Positions 36,435 through 45,725 of a stretch of DNA of 64,000 nt are shown here, piece after piece (the stretch's first letter is position 1; each line of letters starts with the position of its first letter). The DNA lies in the NCBI RefSeq assembly GCF_012427845.1, contig NZ_CP038498.1:558001-622000 (forward strand), in the 5' to 3' direction. The notes under the pieces were generated by a model, which saw only the letters and a list, made by a program, of their open reading frames with translations, was not told the origin of the DNA and did no database searches. Source of the stretch: Pectobacterium punjabense (GTDB taxonomy: Bacteria; Pseudomonadota; Gammaproteobacteria; Enterobacterales; Enterobacteriaceae). Both the position numbers and the translations under genes were made by a program.

Positions 36435-37684
36435 TTTTTTATCTGTTCAGGTGACCGATCGTGACCCAGCATTTGCTGTACCAGTTCTACACAGTGCAGG
36501 AAACGCGAATCGTAGTCCGATTCTTTGATGTAAACGTACGGGATATTATTTTTAGCCAGCATCGTTTTCAGCAGATTCTGGAATTCCGAACGTGCGGTGG
36601 TACTGCCTAAACTGCGCAGCCCATCGGCTACCCACGGCGTGTTGTTTTCCAGCAAAATCACCAGATCGAAGCGGTATTCGTCGACCAGTGCCTGAACGAA
36701 CGGGTGTTCACGCCCTTCATATTTTTTGCAGAATGCCTGCGTGGTGACAAAATCGGTGTCGATAAAGGCCACTTTATTGGCATATTTGACCGCAAAATCA
36801 ATGTACTGTGCCTGACCCAGCGCGATCTTGTCGTAGTCGGAATATTGCAACGCCATTTCATCGCCACCCAGATGGGAAAACACGTAATCGCGGCCATATT
36901 CCCAGGCGCTGGTGGTATTGAAGATATTAGCCAGCTTGTTCACCAGCGTGGATTTGCCACTGGATTCCCCGCCAAGAATGGCAACGGTACGCACAAAGAA
37001 CGGTTTCACTTCGGTCGGGATATAGTCCCAGTAACGGAAAGGATCGTGGCGAATCTGCGAGCCACTGATGTTCATGAACGATCGCTGTGGGTCGATCAAG
37101 ACGGCCTCAATCCCCAGATGCTCGCGATATTGCGCGGCATCCTGTTCTTCGCTGGTGTAGACGAAATTAGGCGTGATGCTTTTTTCCTGCATGAACGCCT
37201 GAACCCCTTTACTCCACACATCCCAGCCGTGCGGATAGGGCTCCATTCCCTGCTCATTAAAAGCGTGAATATGAATGTTTTTCTGATATTTAAAGGTTTG
37301 CAACAGCCAACGCAGGCGGTCGCTGACGGTGGGCTGCTGTGACATCGAACTGTTCTCAAACAGCAGACGGTCGCGCGGCTCGTCGTAGCCTAAAATCACA
37401 TGCAGTTCATCGACCTGACTACAGGCGCGCTGAATCAGATAAATATGGCCGGTGTGTAGCGGATAGAACTTACCGAAGACAATACCAATATTCTTTTCGT
37501 AGCGGGGGAATTCCAGCTCGAGAAAACGATGCAGCGCTTCCAGCTTCTGTGCGCTAGGGCTTTTGATTTTGGCATTAAGTAATTGACTGAGATAGCCTTT
37601 GGTCATATCGGTTGCGTCGGCAACCTGCTGTAGGGTGCAACCCTTCTGGCGGATAGCGGATTTCAGGTAATCAAATGATGACAT
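36431..37684 (-). CDS. nadR: Trifunctional NAD regulator / NMN adenylyltransferase / ribosylnicotinamide kinase
   Basis: 417 residues with three parts: an N-terminal helix-turn-helix (GCTLQQVADATDMTKGYLSQ) that represses NAD genes; a nucleotidyltransferase domain beginning FGKFYPLHTGHIYLI with its HxGH motif; and a C-terminal kinase with Walker A GGESSGKST. E. coli NadR has 410-417 residues. A consensus NadR operator lies 14 bp upstream of the ATG, so autorepression is likely. Last gene of serB-radA-nadR. Confidence 0.96.
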   Translation of the reverse strand: MSSFDYLKSAIRQKGCTLQQVADATDMTKGYLSQLLNAKIKSPSAQKLEALHRFLELEFPRYEKNIGIVFGKFYPLHTGHIYLIQRACSQVDELHVILGYDEPRDRLLFENSSMSQQPTVSDRLRWLLQTFKYQKNIHIHAFNEQGMEPYPHGWDVWSKGVQAFMQEKSITPNFVYTSEEQDAAQYREHLGIEAVLIDPQRSFMNISGSQIRHDPFRYWDYIPTEVKPFFVRTVAILGGESSGKSTLVNKLANIFNTTSAWEYGRDYVFSHLGGDEMALQYSDYDKIALGQAQYIDFAVKYANKVAFIDTDFVTTQAFCKKYEGREHPFVQALVDEYRFDLVILLENNTPWVADGLRSLGSTTARSEFQNLLKTMLAKNNIPYVYIKESDYDSRFLHCVELVQQMLGHDRSPEQIKN

Positions 37685-37697
37685 GGTGCAACACTCT

Positions 37698-37715
37698 TGT
37701 TTAGCTTACTAAACA
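37698..37715. promoter_or_regulatory. NadR operator (TGTTTA-N6-TAAACA)
   Basis: TGTTTAGCTTACTAAACA has both arms of the enterobacterial NadR consensus without mismatch. It is in the 64-bp radA-nadR gap, 14 bp before the nadR ATG. Confidence 0.75.
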
Positions 37716-37748
37716 ACATACCACAGAATACCGCTTTTTGTGGCTTGT

Positions 37749-39131
37749 TTAGAGATCGTCGAGGATCGCCAGCGCGTCGGCCAGCTTTTTCACGCCGAAC
37801 ACCTGCATGCTGGCAGGCGCTTTCTTCGGCATATTGGCATGAGGAACGATGGCGCGTTTGAAGCCATGCTTGGCGGCTTCGGTAATCCGCTCTTGGCCGC
37901 TCGGAACCGGGCGGATTTCGCCCGCCAGACCGACTTCACCGAAGATGACAAGATCCTGCGGCAGTGGGCGGTCGCGGAAGCTGGAGACCAGGGATAATAG
38001 CAGCGCCAGGTCGGCGCTGGTTTCGGTGACTTTAACGCCGCCGACGACATTCACGAACACATCCTGATCGGACATCTGCAAGCCGCCGTGGCGATGTAAT
38101 ACCGCCAGCAGGATCGCTAATCGGTTTTGCTCCAGCCCGACTGCCACGCGGCGTGGGTTAGCCATCATCGATTGATCCACCAGCGCCTGAATTTCGACCA
38201 GCAGCGGACGGGTACCTTCCCACACCACCATGACCGAACTGCCGGACGTGATTTCGTCACCGCGACTGAGGAAAATTGCCGACGGATTGCTGATCTCGCG
38301 TAGACCCTGTTCCGTCATCGCGAACACGCCCAGCTCGTTAACGGCACCGAAGCGGTTTTTATGGCTGCGCAGGGTGCGGAAGCGCGAATCGGCATCGCCA
38401 TCCAACAGCACGGAGCAGTCGATGCAGTGTTCTAACACTTTCGGCCCGGCCAGCGAACCGTCTTTGGTGACATGGCCGACCATCACGATAGCAACACCAC
38501 GTGTTTTGGCGAAGCGCGTCAGGTAGGCGGCGGTTTCGCGCACCTGCGCTACGCTGCCGGGGGACGATTGAATATCGGCGAGATGCATGACCTGAATGGA
38601 GTCGATCACCATCAGCTTCGGCTGTTCCTGCTCGGCAATCAGGCAAATCTGTTCGATGCTGGTTTCTGACAGCATGTTGAGATTCTGGGTCGGCAAATTA
38701 AGACGGTGTGCCCGCATCGCGACCTGCTGCAAGGATTCTTCCCCGGTAACGTACAGGGTTTTCATATTTTCTGACAGCTTGCAGAGCGTTTGCAGTAGCA
38801 GCGTACTTTTACCTGCGCCGGGGTTGCCGCCAATCAGGATCGCACTGCCCGGAACGACACCGCCGCCCAGAACGCGGTCAAATTCCTGAAAGCCAGTGGA
38901 AAAGCGGGGTAGCGCTTCAAGGCTGATTTCTGAGAGCTTTTGCACCCGGCTGACGCCAGCACTCTCACCGGCATAGCCAGTGAGACGGTCGGAGCGTGAT
39001 ACGGATGCCGACGCCAGGCGCACTTCAGTAATGGTATTCCAAGCGTGGCAGGCGCTGCACTGCCCTTGCCAGCGCGGGTAATCAGCCCCGCATTCATTAC
39101 ATACAAACGCCCGCTTGACGGCTTTTGCCAC
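37749..39131 (-). CDS. radA: DNA recombination/repair protein RadA (Sms)
   Basis: 460 residues, same as E. coli. N-terminal zinc finger CNECGADYPRWQGQCSAC, RecA-like ATPase with Walker A GGNPGAGKST, the RadA-specific KNRFG motif, and a C-terminal Lon-protease-like domain. It drives branch migration of recombination intermediates. It starts with GTG at 39131, preceded by an ideal AGGAGG with a 6-nt spacer. 17 bp after serB. Confidence 0.97.
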   Translation of the reverse strand: MAKAVKRAFVCNECGADYPRWQGQCSACHAWNTITEVRLASASVSRSDRLTGYAGESAGVSRVQKLSEISLEALPRFSTGFQEFDRVLGGGVVPGSAILIGGNPGAGKSTLLLQTLCKLSENMKTLYVTGEESLQQVAMRAHRLNLPTQNLNMLSETSIEQICLIAEQEQPKLMVIDSIQVMHLADIQSSPGSVAQVRETAAYLTRFAKTRGVAIVMVGHVTKDGSLAGPKVLEHCIDCSVLLDGDADSRFRTLRSHKNRFGAVNELGVFAMTEQGLREISNPSAIFLSRGDEITSGSSVMVVWEGTRPLLVEIQALVDQSMMANPRRVAVGLEQNRLAILLAVLHRHGGLQMSDQDVFVNVVGGVKVTETSADLALLLSLVSSFRDRPLPQDLVIFGEVGLAGEIRPVPSGQERITEAAKHGFKRAIVPHANMPKKAPASMQVFGVKKLADALAILDDL

Positions 39132-39148
39132 GTATCACCTCCTGCTAA

Positions 39149-40126
39149 TTAACGCTTTTCGTGTCTCATGCTGCCGCTGAGAATACAGAGTACGCCAGTG
39201 AGATCGGCATGACGGATCGTTACCGCAGACTGCTCATTAACCTTGGGTTTGGCGTGATAGGCAATGCCTAAGCTGGCGGTTTTGATCATCGGAAGATCGT
39301 TCGCGCCGTCGCCGATGGCAACGGTTTGGTGCATGGGAATTTCCAGCTTTTCCGCCAACTGTTGCAGCGTAGTGGCTTTATATTTTGCATCGACAATTTG
39401 ACCTATGACTTCACCCGTCAGTTTGCCGTCTTGCATGCCTAATTCGTTGGCAACGGCGGCAACCAGACCTAGCTCGTCACGCAGATAATCGGCAAAGTAG
39501 GTAAACCCGCCCGACGCAATCGCAACGTGCCAACCCGCTTCCTGAAGCTGGCTAACCATATGGGTTAGGCCTGGCATCAGCGGTAGGGTTTTGCGTACCG
39601 TCTGTAAAATAGTAGCGTCGGCACCTTTTAATGTCCCTACGCGCTGACGTAGGCTGGCGGCGAAATCTAGCTCGCCCCGCATCGCACGTTCGGTGACTTC
39701 CGCCACCAACTCGCCTGTGCCTGCCAGCTTGGCGATTTCATCAATGCATTCGATCTGAATTGCGGTGGAATCCATGTCCATCACCAGTAAACCCGGTGAG
39801 CGTAGCGTCGGTGCGTTACGCATGGCCGCAACATCGATACCCAGCTCGTGAGCCAGCTTGGTGGCGCGTGGCGTCAGCGTACCCGCCAAACGGACGACTT
39901 GATAATCACCCACGTTCCAGGCGCTCACGATGACCATCGCGCTGCCTAGCTTACGCTGGTAGCGGGAAATCAGGTTTTTATCGAGAACGTCGCTATAAAT
40001 CAGCCAGCCTGTGTCGCCAGCGCGGTAGTCAAGCGGCATCACTTCGTCACCGCTCAGTGATAATGGCAGTCCCGGCCAACAGTTGATCTCATCTGGGAGA
40101 TCACAATAGGTCAGACTATTCGACAT
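39149..40126 (-). CDS. serB: Phosphoserine phosphatase
   Basis: 325-residue HAD phosphatase performing the last step of serine synthesis. HAD motif I VMDMDSTAIQIECIDE, motif II IASGGFTYFADYL and motif III GDGANDLPMI are intact. The ATG at 40126 aligns with the E. coli N-terminus (LTYCDLPDEINCWPGLPLSL) and has AGAGGA upstream; a longer frame exists but lacks similarity. First gene of serB-radA-nadR, divergent from smp. Confidence 0.97.
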   Translation of the reverse strand: MSNSLTYCDLPDEINCWPGLPLSLSGDEVMPLDYRAGDTGWLIYSDVLDKNLISRYQRKLGSAMVIVSAWNVGDYQVVRLAGTLTPRATKLAHELGIDVAAMRNAPTLRSPGLLVMDMDSTAIQIECIDEIAKLAGTGELVAEVTERAMRGELDFAASLRQRVGTLKGADATILQTVRKTLPLMPGLTHMVSQLQEAGWHVAIASGGFTYFADYLRDELGLVAAVANELGMQDGKLTGEVIGQIVDAKYKATTLQQLAEKLEIPMHQTVAIGDGANDLPMIKTASLGIAYHAKPKVNEQSAVTIRHADLTGVLCILSGSMRHEKR

Positions 40127-40282
40127 GGGGTAAATCCTCTGCTGGCAGTAGTGCGATAAAGTCGTGCGATAAAAAGGGATGTGGCGTCGACCAAACATAT
40201 CCCTTCAAAAACTGGGCAACAAGCTATCCTATCGCTGGCGCTTCTGGCAACATGAAAGTATCCAAATCGTGTAAGGATTATC

Positions 40283-40981
40283 ATGGTTCGCGCCCGGGTG
40301 AAATTTCGTCTACATCGCACGGCAATTGTGCTGATTTGTCTCGCCCTGCTGGTGGTATTAATGCAAGGTGCGTCCTATTTCAGTTTAAGCCACCAGATGG
40401 CGCGTTCTGAGCAGGTCGAAGATCTGTCGCGCACGCTCTCCAGACAGGTGGCTTACAGCCTGTCGCCGTTGATGGGCAGCGTGGATGATAATGGTCAAAA
40501 GATTACGACCATCCTCAAACAACTCACCGATCATAGCCGTATTCTGGATGCTGGCGTATATCAGCAGGACGGTTCGCTGGTGGCGCATGTGGGTGAACAG
40601 GTACAGTTGCGAGACAGGCTGGCGCTGGACGGTAACCGTGTCGGTAGCTACTTTAACCATCAACTGGTGCAGCCCATTGAAGGAAAAGAAGGGCCTATCG
40701 GCTTCCTGCGCATCACGCTGGATACGCACGTATTGGCGACCGAAGCCAGACAGGTGGATAACACGACCAATATTCTGCGTCTGATGATCTTACTTTCACT
40801 GGCTATCGGCATCATTCTGACTCGAACGCTGTTGCAAAATCGCCGCACTCGCTGGCAACAGTCACCTTATCTTCTTACTGCGAGTACGCCCGTGAAAGAA
40901 GAAGAGGATGAGGCAGAGAACGGCACGCAGACGGCTGGCAGCGTGGTAGTAAAAAAAGACGGAGAAGAGAAACGCCTCTGA
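40283..40981 (+). CDS. smp: SMP family membrane protein (YtjB)
   Basis: 232 residues with a membrane segment at about 12-33, a periplasmic domain (DAGVYQQDGSLVAHVGEQVQ), a second membrane segment at about 163-181 and a highly charged tail (KEEEDEAENG). It matches E. coli YtjB/Smp in the serB-divergent position. Function not established. Confidence 0.92.
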   Translation: MVRARVKFRLHRTAIVLICLALLVVLMQGASYFSLSHQMARSEQVEDLSRTLSRQVAYSLSPLMGSVDDNGQKITTILKQLTDHSRILDAGVYQQDGSLVAHVGEQVQLRDRLALDGNRVGSYFNHQLVQPIEGKEGPIGFLRITLDTHVLATEARQVDNTTNILRLMILLSLAIGIILTRTLLQNRRTRWQQSPYLLTASTPVKEEEDEAENGTQTAGSVVVKKDGEEKRL

Positions 40982-41032
40982 TGCGCTAACGGCACCCCGT
41001 AAAAATGGTCTGCTTCTACGGGGTCTACGCGG

Positions 41033-41959
41033 TTACTTCAATGCCAACTGAAACGCCATCCAGTGGCTATGGAATTGATTGAGTATCGAGGTGTACTCGC
41101 TTTTGGTATAGCGATCGAAATTTGAAGAGGCAATGTAGTCGCGAAAGCGACCAAACCCGGTAGAAACGTCTGTTGAGGCGGCTAGCGAGAAAATTTGCTG
41201 GCGCTGAAGTTGGGTGGTAGAGGTGCCTTCTGCGTTTTTTTGCAGTTGCAGAAATGTAGTATTCGCTTTATCGGCGTCTCCTGCGTCAACGCTGCGCTGG
41301 TATTCGTCTTGCAGGAGGTTTTTTTCCAGATTACTCAGCGCATCAGATTTGAATTGTATAATGCCCTGAATATCCCGATCTGCCTGATGCTGGTAATCGT
41401 TGTCGACATAGCGATTTTTCAATGTCTCTAGCTTACTGGCCGTAATCGCAATTTCCATACTATCGGTAGTGTAGCTCCATAGACTGACTTCAGGAGGGGA
41501 GGATAAGGCGGTTTTAACGAGGCCGAGAAACGCCTCTTTACTGATGCCGCTGTCCTCTTTGAGGTGGTTTGACCAAAGCCCGATGGTCATTTCGTGCGTG
41601 CCGATGTTATCAGGAGAGACATTGATATTGCCGAGAGGAAGGCTGGCGGCATTGTTTTGTCGTTCAAACTCACGAGCTCTCGCCGCGCTCATCGCTTCTA
41701 GCGCTTTTTCTTCTTTGTGGTCCAAAATCGGTGCATCAGCAAACTCTTTCCTTATGCGTGCGATGGCTTCCTCAGAGATCTCTACACTTTTAGGTAAGAT
41801 GAAGGTTTTACCGGTAATGGGGTCGAAGACTTTTGCAGAGTCTGTTGGGGGACTTGTCGTTGTTGAAGGAGCGGCAGCAGACGGTGTGGTATTTGATGGT
41901 CGTGCGGTGCTTTGGGCCTGAGAATTGCTATAACCCGTATTATTTACAGACAAGCTCAT
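41033..41959 (-). CDS. Unrecognised 308-residue protein with Ser/Thr/Pro-rich N-terminus
   Basis: Strong Shine-Dalgarno (GGAGAG) before the ATG and a full-length open frame support a real gene. The first 40 residues are rich in Ser, Thr, Pro, Ala and Asn, with no hydrophobic signal peptide. The rest is soluble and mostly helical (EEAIARIRKEFADAP, DHKEEKALEAMSAARAREFE, then a late Gln-rich part). No catalytic motif or known domain is evident. It lies between smp and prfC, which are core genes, so it is an accessory insertion. The N-terminal composition resembles type III secretion substrates, which is only suggestive. Confidence 0.7.
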   Translation of the reverse strand: MSLSVNNTGYSNSQAQSTARPSNTTPSAAAPSTTTSPPTDSAKVFDPITGKTFILPKSVEISEEAIARIRKEFADAPILDHKEEKALEAMSAARAREFERQNNAASLPLGNINVSPDNIGTHEMTIGLWSNHLKEDSGISKEAFLGLVKTALSSPPEVSLWSYTTDSMEIAITASKLETLKNRYVDNDYQHQADRDIQGIIQFKSDALSNLEKNLLQDEYQRSVDAGDADKANTTFLQLQKNAEGTSTTQLQRQQIFSLAASTDVSTGFGRFRDYIASSNFDRYTKSEYTSILNQFHSHWMAFQLALK

Positions 41960-42250
41960 ACTCTCTCCTTAAGTGCGATCAAATGGTTAAATATTGACCC
42001 AAACATTATCGGCAAAGATAAATGATAACTTTATAAATGATTTATGGCGTAATTGTTGGTCGCGGTATCAGAACGGTGACTCAAGGCATGATTCATCCGC
42101 GCTGTTTATGCCATCACCGATTGTGTCTGCACGTTAAATCAGGGAAAATGCTTGGCTACAGTTTATTTCCGCTTTGCCTGACGATCTGACATCGGTGTGT
42201 TGTTGACTTGATGCTGGCGCCGGGTGGCTAACAAAAGAAACCTGAAAATC

Positions 42251-43840
42251 ATGTCTCCAAGTGAATACGCCCGCGAAGTCTCTAAAAGAAGAACGTTCGC
42301 TATCATTTCTCACCCCGATGCCGGTAAAACGACGATTACCGAAAAGGTCCTGCTATTCGGACAGGCGATTCAGACTGCCGGTACGGTAAAAGGGCGTGGT
42401 TCCAACCAGCATGCGAAATCCGACTGGATGGAGATGGAAAAGCAGCGTGGTATTTCCATCACCACGTCCGTGATGCAGTTCCCCTATCGTGAATGTCTGG
42501 TTAACCTGCTGGATACCCCTGGGCACGAAGACTTCTCCGAAGATACCTACCGTACATTGACGGCGGTGGACTGCTGTCTGATGGTGATCGACGCTGCAAA
42601 AGGGGTCGAAGATCGTACGCGTAAACTGATGGAAGTCACTCGTCTGCGTGATACACCTATTCTGACGTTTATGAACAAACTCGACCGTGACATCCGCGAT
42701 CCGATGGAAGTGCTGGATGAAGTCGAGAGTGAGCTTAAAATTGCCTGCGCGCCGATCACCTGGCCGATTGGCTGCGGTAAATTGTTCAAAGGCGTATACC
42801 ACCTTTATAAAGACGAAACCTATCTGTATCAGACCGGTAAAGGCCATACGATTCAGGAAGTGCGCATCGTTAAAGGGCTGGACAACCCGGATCTGGATAC
42901 CGCTGTTGGTGAAGAACTGGCTGCGCAACTGCGTGAAGAGCTGGAGCTGGTTAAAGGGGCATCGCACGAATTTGAGCTGGATGCGTTTCTTGCCGGTGAG
43001 CTGACGCCAGTCTTCTTTGGTACCGCGCTGGGTAACTTTGGCGTTGACCATATGCTGGACGGATTAGTCGCCTGGGCACCTGCGCCGATGCCGCGTAAAA
43101 CGGATACCCGCGAAGTGACGGCAGCGGAAGAGAAATTCACCGGTTTTGTGTTCAAGATTCAGGCCAATATGGACCCGAAACACCGTGACCGCGTAGCGTT
43201 TATGCGCGTTGTGTCCGGAAGATATGAAAAAAGCATGAAGCTGCGTCAGGTTCGTACGGGCAAAGACGTGGTGATTTCAGATGCGTTGACCTTTATGGCA
43301 GGCGACCGTTCCCACATTGAAGAAGCCTACCCCGGCGATATCATTGGGTTACACAACCACGGCACGATTCAGATTGGTGATACGTTTACACAGGGTGAAG
43401 ACATGAAATTCACCGGTATCCCCAACTTTGCGCCGGAACTGTTCCGTCGTATCCGCCTGCGTGACCCGCTCAAGCAGAAGCAACTGCTGAAAGGGCTGGT
43501 ACAGCTGTCCGAGGAAGGCGCGGTGCAGGTATTCCGTCCATTGACCAACAACGACCTTATTGTTGGTGCTGTTGGGGTACTGCAGTTTGATGTGGTGGTT
43601 GCCCGTCTGAAAACGGAATACAACGTTGAGGCGATTTACGAGTCCGTTAACGTTTCAACCGCGCGCTGGGTTGAGTGCAGTGATGTGAAGAAATTCGAAG
43701 AGTTTAAGCGTAAGAACGAACTGCATCTGGCACTGGATGGCGGCGATAATCTGGCCTATATCGCACCGACGATGGTGAACCTGAACCTGACGCGGGAACG
43801 TTATCCTGAAGTCACGTTCCACCAAACGCGTGAACATTAA
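42251..43840 (+). CDS. prfC: Peptide chain release factor 3
   Basis: 529-residue translational GTPase that recycles RF1/RF2, same length as E. coli RF3 from this ATG. G1 [10 protein letters not shown]3 [15 protein letters not shown] and G4 [11 protein letters not shown] are intact, followed by the RF3-specific C-terminal domain. An in-frame GTG at 42224 would add nine residues that E. coli lacks. Neither start has a strong Shine-Dalgarno, so the choice rests on length. Confidence 0.96.
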   Translation: MSPSEYAREVSKRRTFAIISHPDAGKTTITEKVLLFGQAIQTAGTVKGRGSNQHAKSDWMEMEKQRGISITTSVMQFPYRECLVNLLDTPGHEDFSEDTYRTLTAVDCCLMVIDAAKGVEDRTRKLMEVTRLRDTPILTFMNKLDRDIRDPMEVLDEVESELKIACAPITWPIGCGKLFKGVYHLYKDETYLYQTGKGHTIQEVRIVKGLDNPDLDTAVGEELAAQLREELELVKGASHEFELDAFLAGELTPVFFGTALGNFGVDHMLDGLVAWAPAPMPRKTDTREVTAAEEKFTGFVFKIQANMDPKHRDRVAFMRVVSGRYEKSMKLRQVRTGKDVVISDALTFMAGDRSHIEEAYPGDIIGLHNHGTIQIGDTFTQGEDMKFTGIPNFAPELFRRIRLRDPLKQKQLLKGLVQLSEEGAVQVFRPLTNNDLIVGAVGVLQFDVVVARLKTEYNVEAIYESVNVSTARWVECSDVKKFEEFKRKNELHLALDGGDNLAYIAPTMVNLNLTRERYPEVTFHQTREH

Positions 43841-44360
43841 TCTTATAACGACATTAATTTCGCTGAATTGTGCCACGATTTCACGAAAAATCCGTGATCA
43901 TGGCGTTTAAATAGTAACCATTTTGTTAAACTAATTATCACCCGGTTATATTTGGTTTTAGGCCAAAAATGCCGGGTGTTTTTATTTTTAAATGATTTAA
44001 AAATCAATGTGTTATTTTTTTATTTCTCTCTGCTTCCTTTCTCGCCTCGGTGCAACAGACAAATCTGAATTGCTGTGCATTTCCCCTTGCTCCCCTGTGA
44101 TTTCTCATTCTGTAGGCTATAGTTAACAGCGTGTTAACTGATTTGGCTCGTTCAACTGTTAATGCAATTTAAGTTGGTTCATTATTTTTATTTGTTTCGC
44201 TTTTGCAATTCAATACTCTGATTTTTTATGTAGGAAGAGAGAATCATCGGAGTATTGGCAACGTCATTATCACCTTGATTTGCTGATGACTGTGCAGGCG
44301 TAAACGTGACCCGGGTCAGTTATTTCGGGTTTACAGAAAAGCATAAGAAGGAAGACATCG
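43841..44360. other. prfC-osmY intergenic region
   Basis: About 520 bp. It contains the prfC terminator at 43939-43987 and then AT-rich DNA that should include the osmY promoter. No gene is visible in it. Confidence 0.65.
43939..43987 (+). terminator. Intrinsic terminator after prfC
   Basis: CACCCGG pairs with CCGGGTG around a 26-nt loop that has further internal complementarity (TTTGG with CCAAA). It is followed directly by TTTTTATTTTT. Confidence 0.85.
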
Positions 44361-44969
44361 ATGAAAAAGACCAAATTGACACAATCGCTGATCGTAGTTG
44401 CCCTGAGTTCGATTCTGGCTGGTGGTGCAATGGCTGAAGAAACGTTAGGGCAGAAGGTAGAGCGTATCGCGGATACAACTGGTGCAAAAATCGATAGCTC
44501 CGCTAATAAAGCGTCTGGCTACATGAGCGACAGTGCTGTCACGGCAAAAGTGAAGAGCGCGTTGTTGGAAGATAAATCAATTACCAGCAGCGACATTTCA
44601 GTCGAAACATCAAATGGCGTCGTTACGGTGAGTGGCTTTGTCGGCAGTCAGGCACTCAGCACCCGAGCAGTGGAAATAGCCACGCAGGTTGAGGGCGTCC
44701 AATCTGTTAGCGACAAACTTCAGGTTAAAGATAATCAATCACAATCGGTTGGCGCTTACGCCGATGATGCCGTAGTAACGAGCACGATTAAGGCCAAACT
44801 GTTGGCGGATGATATTGTTCCGTCTCGTAAAGTGAAAGTCGAAACGCAAGAAGGCGTTGTGCTATTGAGTGGCACAGTGGATAACAAAGCGCAGTCCGAC
44901 CGGGCAGAGAGTATTGCGAAGGCTGTTGACGGTGTGAAAAGCGTCAAAAACGACCTGACAGTTAAATAA
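44361..44969 (+). CDS. osmY: Periplasmic osmotic-shock protein OsmY
   Basis: 202 residues (E. coli 201). A signal peptide occupies about residues 1-26 (SLIVVALSSILAGGAMA, cut before EETLG). Two BON domains follow: about 56-122 (VTAKVKSALLEDKSI) and about 135-202 (VTSTIKAKLLADDIV). Induced by osmotic stress and stationary phase in E. coli. AGGAAG precedes the ATG. Confidence 0.96.
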   Translation: MKKTKLTQSLIVVALSSILAGGAMAEETLGQKVERIADTTGAKIDSSANKASGYMSDSAVTAKVKSALLEDKSITSSDISVETSNGVVTVSGFVGSQALSTRAVEIATQVEGVQSVSDKLQVKDNQSQSVGAYADDAVVTSTIKAKLLADDIVPSRKVKVETQEGVVLLSGTVDNKAQSDRAESIAKAVDGVKSVKNDLTVK

Positions 44970-45117
44970 TAGCTATTTCACTCGGGGTTATCCGTTATCG
45001 CGGGTAACCCTACTTAATCCGCACAATAAAACACCACCTGTGGATACGCAATCAGGACGCACGACGCGCGTCAGGATGACCACCATGATTCTTCATTTTG
45101 TCTGGTAAGGAGAGCGT

Positions 45118-45279
45118 ATGTTTCGTTGGGGCATTATATTCTTAGTTATCGCACTGATCGCGGCAGCACTGGGTTTCGGCGGGTTGGCCGGTACGGCAGC
45201 TGGCGCGGCGAAAATCGTCTTTGTGGTCGGTATTATTCTGTTTCTGCTTAGCTTGTTCACCGGTCGGAAACGACCGTAG
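45118..45279 (+). CDS. ytjA: Small membrane protein YtjA (UPF0391/DUF1328)
   Basis: 53 residues, [20 protein letters not shown] and a second hydrophobic segment ([15 protein letters not shown]). The family has two membrane helices around a Gly/Ala-rich turn. AAGGAG with a 5-nt spacer precedes the ATG. Located after osmY, as in E. coli. Function unknown, stress-associated. Confidence 0.92.
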   Translation: MFRWGIIFLVIALIAAALGFGGLAGTAAGAAKIVFVVGIILFLLSLFTGRKRP

Positions 45280-45321
45280 CACAGCGCATTATTTTATCTA
45301 AATAATTGTCATGCAGAGCAC

Positions 45322-45350
45322 ACAGCCGCGCCACGCGGCTGTCACATTTT
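45322..45350 (+). terminator. Hairpin after ytjA
   Basis: ACAGCCGC pairs with GCGGCTGT around the loop GCCAC; CACATTTTA follows. Probable intrinsic terminator. Confidence 0.6.
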
Positions 45351-45423
45351 ACCGGCACACTAATCCTTTACCGATACTACTCGTGTATTTGCTGCATTTC
45401 GACAGTTTATCAGGAGGTTTATG

Positions 45424-45612
45424 ATGAATAGCGATATCGTTGTTGGCAAATGGAAACAGTGGAAAGGGAACTTTTTGGCGCTGTGGGCCGATTGGTTTGA
45501 CAGCGACTGTGCCTGGCTGGAAGGAAGTAATGATTACTTGTCCGGCGTCTTACAAGAGGGTTACGGAAAAGCCCACGAAGAGGTATCCTCAGAGAAAACC
45601 ACGTTACACTGA
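45424..45612 (+). CDS. CsbD-like stress protein
   Basis: 62 residues: MNSDIVVGKWKQWKGNFLAL continuing to LEGSNDYLSGVLQEGYGKAHEEV. The G-x-W-K-Q-x-K-G and E-G-x-x-D-x-L-x-G-x-x-Q-x-x-Y-G spacing matches CsbD/YjbJ-family general stress proteins. AGGAGG is optimally placed for the ATG at 45424; the ATG one codon earlier is also possible. It occupies the place of yjjU in the E. coli order osmY-ytjA-yjjU-yjjV. Confidence 0.82.
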   Translation: MNSDIVVGKWKQWKGNFLALWADWFDSDCAWLEGSNDYLSGVLQEGYGKAHEEVSSEKTTLH

Positions 45613-45725
45613 GGCTTCACCGCAACGACAAGTCCGATTCTGCCATGATGCTTTGGCAGGATATGACTTGTGTGTCGATTAGGTTGCCTCATCTGACGGG
45701 CTTAATCTTAGCGGAGAGAAGCGAC

